A stretch of DNA of 64,000 bases from Deinococcus phoenicis (GTDB lineage: Bacteria; Deinococcota; Deinococci; Deinococcales; Deinococcaceae), in contig NZ_JHAC01000017.1 in NCBI RefSeq assembly GCF_000599865.1, positions 1 through 64,000 of the forward strand, in the 5' to 3' direction. This document shows positions 60,069-64,000 of this stretch, in pieces. A model generated the notes under the pieces. The model did no database searches. It saw only the letters and a program-made list of their open reading frames with translations, and was not told the DNA's origin. The position numbers and the translations under genes are program-made. Within the stretch, counting starts at the first letter, position 1, and every line of letters starts with the position of its first letter.

Positions 60069-60763
60069 TCCGCTTCGAAGTCGCCCTGTCTGGCAGGTGC
60101 GTGCGCTCTGGCCCAGGCGGCAGCAGCCTGCGTGTCGTAGACGGTGCGGCGGAACTCGGCGGCCCAGTTCCCGTTTCGCCGCGTCAGCAGCACCCAGCGC
60201 GCCAGCGGCAGGCCGTCTTTCTGGCGGCTGACTGGCCCCGCGTTCACCACCGTCACGCCGTCCACCACCGCCAGCATCTCGTGGTGGGTATGTCCCACGA
60301 CGCAGACGCGCCCGCCTGCCTCGTAGGTGAAGTCCCCCAGCCGCTCGCGCACCTCGTGGAAGTGGGCCGGCCGGGTGTGTTCGCCGTCCTCCGTCAGCAG
60401 CAGGTCTTCCCAGGGGCTGCGTGGGCTGCCGTGGCACACACGTACCTCGCCGCCCGCCACATCGGCGCAGGTGGGCCGCGTCGCCAGAATGCCGGGCACG
60501 TCCGCCGGAAGCTGGGCCAGCAGCCAGCCCCGCATCGCCGCCCTGCCGTCCCGCAGCCCCGCCACCCGCTCGTCGGTGTTCCCGCGCACGGTGACGGGGG
60601 CGTGCTCGGCCTGAAGCGCCCACGCGCCCGCCGGGTCCGCCGCGCCCCACACACTGTCGCCCAGGTTCAGCACCTGATCCGGGGCAGTGTCCCGGATGTC
60701 GGCCAGCACCGCCTCCAATGCGAAGCGGTTGCCGTGGACATCGCCCAGAAGGGCGAGCCGCAT
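60041..60763 (-). CDS. Metallophosphoesterase (YfcE-like)
   Basis: This 240-residue calcineurin-like phosphoesterase has 'LLGDVHGNRFALEAVL' (D-X-H), 'VLNLGDSVWG' (GD), 'VRGNTDERV' (GNxD), 'VCHGSPRSP' and 'VVGHTHHEMLAVVDGVTVVNAGPVS' (GHTH). The substrate may be a phosphodiester or diadenosine polyphosphate; not determined. ATG at 60763, one base after the membrane-protein gene upstream, and overlapped at its end by the phosphatase gene: a three-gene operon. Confidence 0.9.
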   Translation of the reverse strand: MRLALLGDVHGNRFALEAVLADIRDTAPDQVLNLGDSVWGAADPAGAWALQAEHAPVTVRGNTDERVAGLRDGRAAMRGWLLAQLPADVPGILATRPTCADVAGGEVRVCHGSPRSPWEDLLLTEDGEHTRPAHFHEVRERLGDFTYEAGGRVCVVGHTHHEMLAVVDGVTVVNAGPVSRQKDGLPLARWVLLTRRNGNWAAEFRRTVYDTQAAAAWARAHAPARQGDFEAEWLTRGREP

Positions 60764-60764
60764 G

Positions 60765-61136
60765 TCAGCTGCCTCCTCTCGGCTTGTAGATGGCGGCGCA
60801 GAACAGCCCCATCAGCAGGCAGAAAAACACCACGTTGAAGAGGGTGAGGCCCGCGCTGAAGTCCGGGCGCAGGGCGCGCTCGGTGAACTGCATGACCGCG
60901 TAGGGGGCCGCGAAGCCCAGCGCGAACCGCCCCGCCCGGGCCAGGTAGGGGCGGACGGCCAGGACATGCGGGAACAGCCGGAGGGGACCCAGCATGGCCG
61001 GGAGCAGCAGCAGTTGCGCCAGCCAGAACCAGGCGGGCAGGTTCCCGAAGCCGTATTCCACGCCCGCGAAGATCACATTCACGGCGGCAATCAGCAGGCC
61101 GGTCAGAAGGAGGGAGCGGAGGAGCGGCGCATTCAT
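60765..61136 (-). CDS. Small four-helix membrane protein
   Basis: The 123-residue product has about four hydrophobic segments ('LLLTGLLIAAVNVIFAGVEYGFG', 'WLAQLLLLPAMLGPL', 'GFAAPYAVMQFTE', 'NVVFFCLLMGLFCAAIY'). No family recognised. ATG 61136 is chosen because hydrophobicity begins there; the frame is open upstream. First gene of the operon with the metallophosphoesterase. Confidence 0.6.
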   Translation of the reverse strand: MNAPLLRSLLLTGLLIAAVNVIFAGVEYGFGNLPAWFWLAQLLLLPAMLGPLRLFPHVLAVRPYLARAGRFALGFAAPYAVMQFTERALRPDFSAGLTLFNVVFFCLLMGLFCAAIYKPRGGS

Positions 61137-61217
61137 CCCGGCATGTTGGCACAGGCCGGGTCCGGGTGCGGCGGCCCTGGCTTGTGAACCCCGCGCCCCG
61201 GGCCGCATCATGGGCGG

Positions 61218-61451
61218 ATGACCGCTGCCCCCTCCAGAGACCCGCTGCACGGCGTCACCCTCGAACAGATCGTGGTGCGCCTGGCCGAGCATTACGGCTG
61301 GGACGGCCTGGCGCGGCGGGTGCCCGTCCGCTGCTTCCAGCTTGATCCCAGCGTGTCTTCCAGCCTCAAGTTTCTGCGCAAGACGCCCTGGGCGCGGGCG
61401 AAGGTGGAGGGGCTGTACCTGGCGCTGGTGCGCGACGAACGCGAAACCTGA
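61218..61451 (+). CDS. VF530-family DNA-binding protein
   Basis: The 77-residue product carries the VF530 (DUF2132) signature '[61 protein letters not shown]' over residues 8-68. The family folds as a small helical domain and is described as DNA-binding; the role is unclear. A CATCAT hexamer ends 6 bases before the ATG, suggesting a leaderless start. Convergent with the hypothetical gene at 61471. Confidence 0.9.
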   Translation: MTAAPSRDPLHGVTLEQIVVRLAEHYGWDGLARRVPVRCFQLDPSVSSSLKFLRKTPWARAKVEGLYLALVRDERET

Positions 61452-61470
61452 GTGGCTCCCGTGTCCTGCG

Positions 61471-61887
61471 CTACCTGGGCTTGCCGCTGAGGGTAATCAG
61501 CGTCCGGCCCCCCGGCTGGAGGTCCGCCACGTACTGCACCCGCTCGCCTGCCCGCGCGAGGAAGACGGCGTATTCGTCCCCGTCGTCCTCCACGTGGCCC
61601 TCCGGCACGAAGCCCGCCGCCTGGAAGGCCGGGAGCAGCGCGCGGGGCTGCCAGCCGTCCAGCGTGTACTGCTCGACCCGCGCGAAGCCCTCCCGCACCT
61701 CCTGGCGGTAGCTGCGGCTCTCGGGGCAGCCGGGTGTGGCCGTCGCGGGCAGGGGAGCGAGGCCCCACACCTGCCCGGCCTGCCCGATGCAGTACAGCGG
61801 TCCCCGCCAGCGGGCCTCCCGGACGCCCCACGCCAGCAGCGCGAGCAGAAGGAGGACAGGCAGCACAAGGAGGGGAAAGCGGCGCAT
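61471..61887 (-). CDS. Hypothetical anchored protein (138 aa)
   Basis: An N-terminal helix (about 4-22, 'FPLLVLPVLLLLALLAWGV') anchors or exports a small domain with two cysteines ('LYCIGQAG', 'PGCPESRSY') that could form a disulfide, followed by beta-rich sequence ('FVPEGHVEDDGDEYAVFLARAGERVQYVADLQPGG'). No family recognised. TAGGGT ends 8 bases before ATG 61887. Confidence 0.6.
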   Translation of the reverse strand: MRRFPLLVLPVLLLLALLAWGVREARWRGPLYCIGQAGQVWGLAPLPATATPGCPESRSYRQEVREGFARVEQYTLDGWQPRALLPAFQAAGFVPEGHVEDDGDEYAVFLARAGERVQYVADLQPGGRTLITLSGKPR

Positions 61888-62076
61888 GCCTGCCTACCCT
61901 AGCGCGCCGACAGCACGGCCCACAGGGTCAGCAGACCCCCACCAGCAGCACGGGCGGGAGAGCGTGAGCCGCGCCGCCCAGCGGAACAGGCCCACGCTGC
62001 GGCCAACGGCAGGCCCAGCACGGTCAGGCCGACCGGCGTCAGCGCGGCTTCGGGGTGGCGGCCCCGGCCCCTTTCC
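61888..62076 (-). pseudogene. Possible frameshifted remnant downstream of hpt
   Basis: The 190-base gap lacks an intact gene. On the minus strand it reads as hydrophobic segments in shifting frames ('ALTPVGLTVLGLPLAA', then 'GLLTLWAVLSAR' before TAG near 61901), as if the end of a small membrane protein had decayed. There is no start codon. This could be a chance effect of GC-rich DNA. Confidence 0.25.
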
Positions 62077-62604
<528 letters not shown>

Positions 62605-62665
62605 ATAGGCTCCAGGCTAACACGCCTCCAGCGCTCCTGACCTGTCCGCCCGTATACTCCGGCGC

Positions 62666-63450
62666 ATGACCGGGCTGCCCGTGACCGATTTTGACCGCGT
62701 GCCAGGCGTACTGGGCCGCATCGTGCGTGAGCGTGCCGGAGATTACGCGGAGGCGGACCCCCGCCCCGGAGCCGCGCGCCCCCGTGCCGGGAGGTTCCGC
62801 ACCGCCCTCTGTGGCCCCGCCCTCGCCCTGATCGCCGAGGTCAAGCGGGCCAGCCCCAGTGAGGGCGCGATCGCCGCCCTGGACCCGGCCCAGGCGGCCC
62901 GCGCCTACCGGGCAGGGGGCGCGGCGGCCCTCAGCGTCCTGACCGAACCGCGCCACTTCGGCGGCGACCCGGAGGCGCTGCGTGCCGTGGTGGCGGCGGT
63001 AGAGCTTCCCGTTTTGCGGAAAGATTTCGTGGTGCATCCCGCGATGCTGCGTGAGGCCGCCGAGTGGGGCGCTTCCGCCGCCCTGCTGATGGTCAGCGTG
63101 CTGGGAGAGGCGGTGGGGACTTACCTGGAAACGGCCCACCACCTCGGCCTCGACGCGCTGGTGGAAGTCCACGACGAACGCGAGCTGGACCTGGCGCTGG
63201 CCACAGGTGCAGAGATCATCGGCGTGAACAACCGCGACCTCACCACCCTCGCCACCGACCTGAATGTCAGCCCGCGCCTGATCCGCCGGGCGCGGGGGGC
63301 GGGCTTTACCGGCGTGCTGGTGGCCGAGAGCGGCTACCGGACCTCCGCCGATCTGGGCAGCGTGCGTGGTCTGGCCGACGCTGTGCTGGTTGGCACCAGC
63401 CTCGCTGGAAGCGGCGACCTGACCCGCGCCGCCCGTGAGCTGATGGCCCC

Positions 63451-63454
<4 letters not shown>
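62666..63454 (+). CDS. trpC: Indole-3-glycerol-phosphate synthase
   Basis: This 262-residue (beta/alpha)8 enzyme makes indole-3-glycerol phosphate in tryptophan synthesis. 'LALIAEVKRASPSEGAI' (catalytic Glu/Lys), 'AALSVLTEPRHFGGD', 'PVLRKDFVVHPAML' (catalytic Lys), 'VEVHDERELDLAL', 'IIGVNNRDL' and 'VAESGYRTSADL' are conserved. TATACT ends 7 bases before the ATG (leaderless). No other trp gene is seen. Its TGA overlaps the TTG start of the next gene. Confidence 0.95.

Positions 63455-64000
<546 letters not shown>

Overview
The window is high-GC bacterial DNA and almost certainly comes from a Deinococcus, probably near the D. geothermalis lineage. That placement is an inference from family resemblance. 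The amylosucrase closely resembles the D. geothermalis enzyme as I remember it. The window also has an archaeal/eukaryotic-type prolyl-tRNA synthetase, an SLH-domain beta-barrel envelope protein, a polyphosphate/ATP glucokinase, caa3-oxidase assembly factors and RecJ. Many genes have a TANNNT-like -10 hexamer ending 5-9 bases before the start codon, the leaderless-mRNA architecture known from Deinococcus. I used this signature to choose many starts.

Layout. 0.2-3.7 kb: a GAF/PAS sensor kinase and a small membrane protein. 3.7-4.1 kb: a structured intergenic repeat with a second, inverted copy at 56.2 kb. 4.1-10.4 kb: an envelope cluster (deacetylase/YkoP-like protein, GT4, GT2, MFS transporter, polysaccharide deacetylase, LpxB-related glycosyltransferase). 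10.5-12.6 kb: a hypothetical gene, an alpha/beta hydrolase and a gene-poor stretch. 12.6-15.3 kb: leuS behind an attenuator-like leader. 15.3-20.1 kb: EamA transporter, diguanylate cyclase, DUF1345, GNAT, proS. 20.3-23.5 kb: DUF2171, amylosucrase with a LacI-type operator, GNAT. 23.5-27.4 kb: rpmI-rplT, ppgK, an amidohydrolase, rpmE, tdk. 27.5-29.7 kb: a GGDEF protein and a LacI regulator. 29.9-31.9 kb: PCu(A)C, SCO and CtaG. 32-38.8 kb: hisD, a DUF3108-like protein with deoB, an unusual 149-residue protein, lptB and DUF3084. 38.8-43.3 kb: an orphan sugar-binding protein and a malEFG-like ABC operon. 43.5-47.5 kb: an AlbA_2/ATPase regulator, a PpiD-like chaperone, tRNA-Arg(CCG). 47.7-53 kb: a PGI/SIS protein, recJ-lapA and the SLH/collagen-like barrel protein. 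53.5-64 kb: deoD, enoyl-CoA hydratase, HD phosphohydrolase, VanW, META protein, phosphatases, VF530, hpt, trpC and a partial PhnP-like gene.

How the genes work together. Alpha-glucan and sugar handling is a theme: amylosucrase, a polyphosphate glucokinase, a maltose/trehalose-type ABC importer and a LacI regulator. Near-identical TGGAAnnnnTTCCA dyads lie upstream of amylosucrase, of the LacI gene itself and of malE, so one regulon spread over 23 kb is the simplest reading. Nucleoside salvage (tdk, deoB, deoD, hpt) and oxidase copper delivery (PCuAC-SCO-CtaG) are the other coherent themes.

No rRNA, CRISPR array, prophage, intact insertion sequence or recognisable defence island was seen. The most novel-looking items are the leuS leader (a leaderless 13-codon ORF leading into mutually exclusive antiterminator and terminator hairpins), the three-site LacI regulon, and the inverted intergenic repeat pair.
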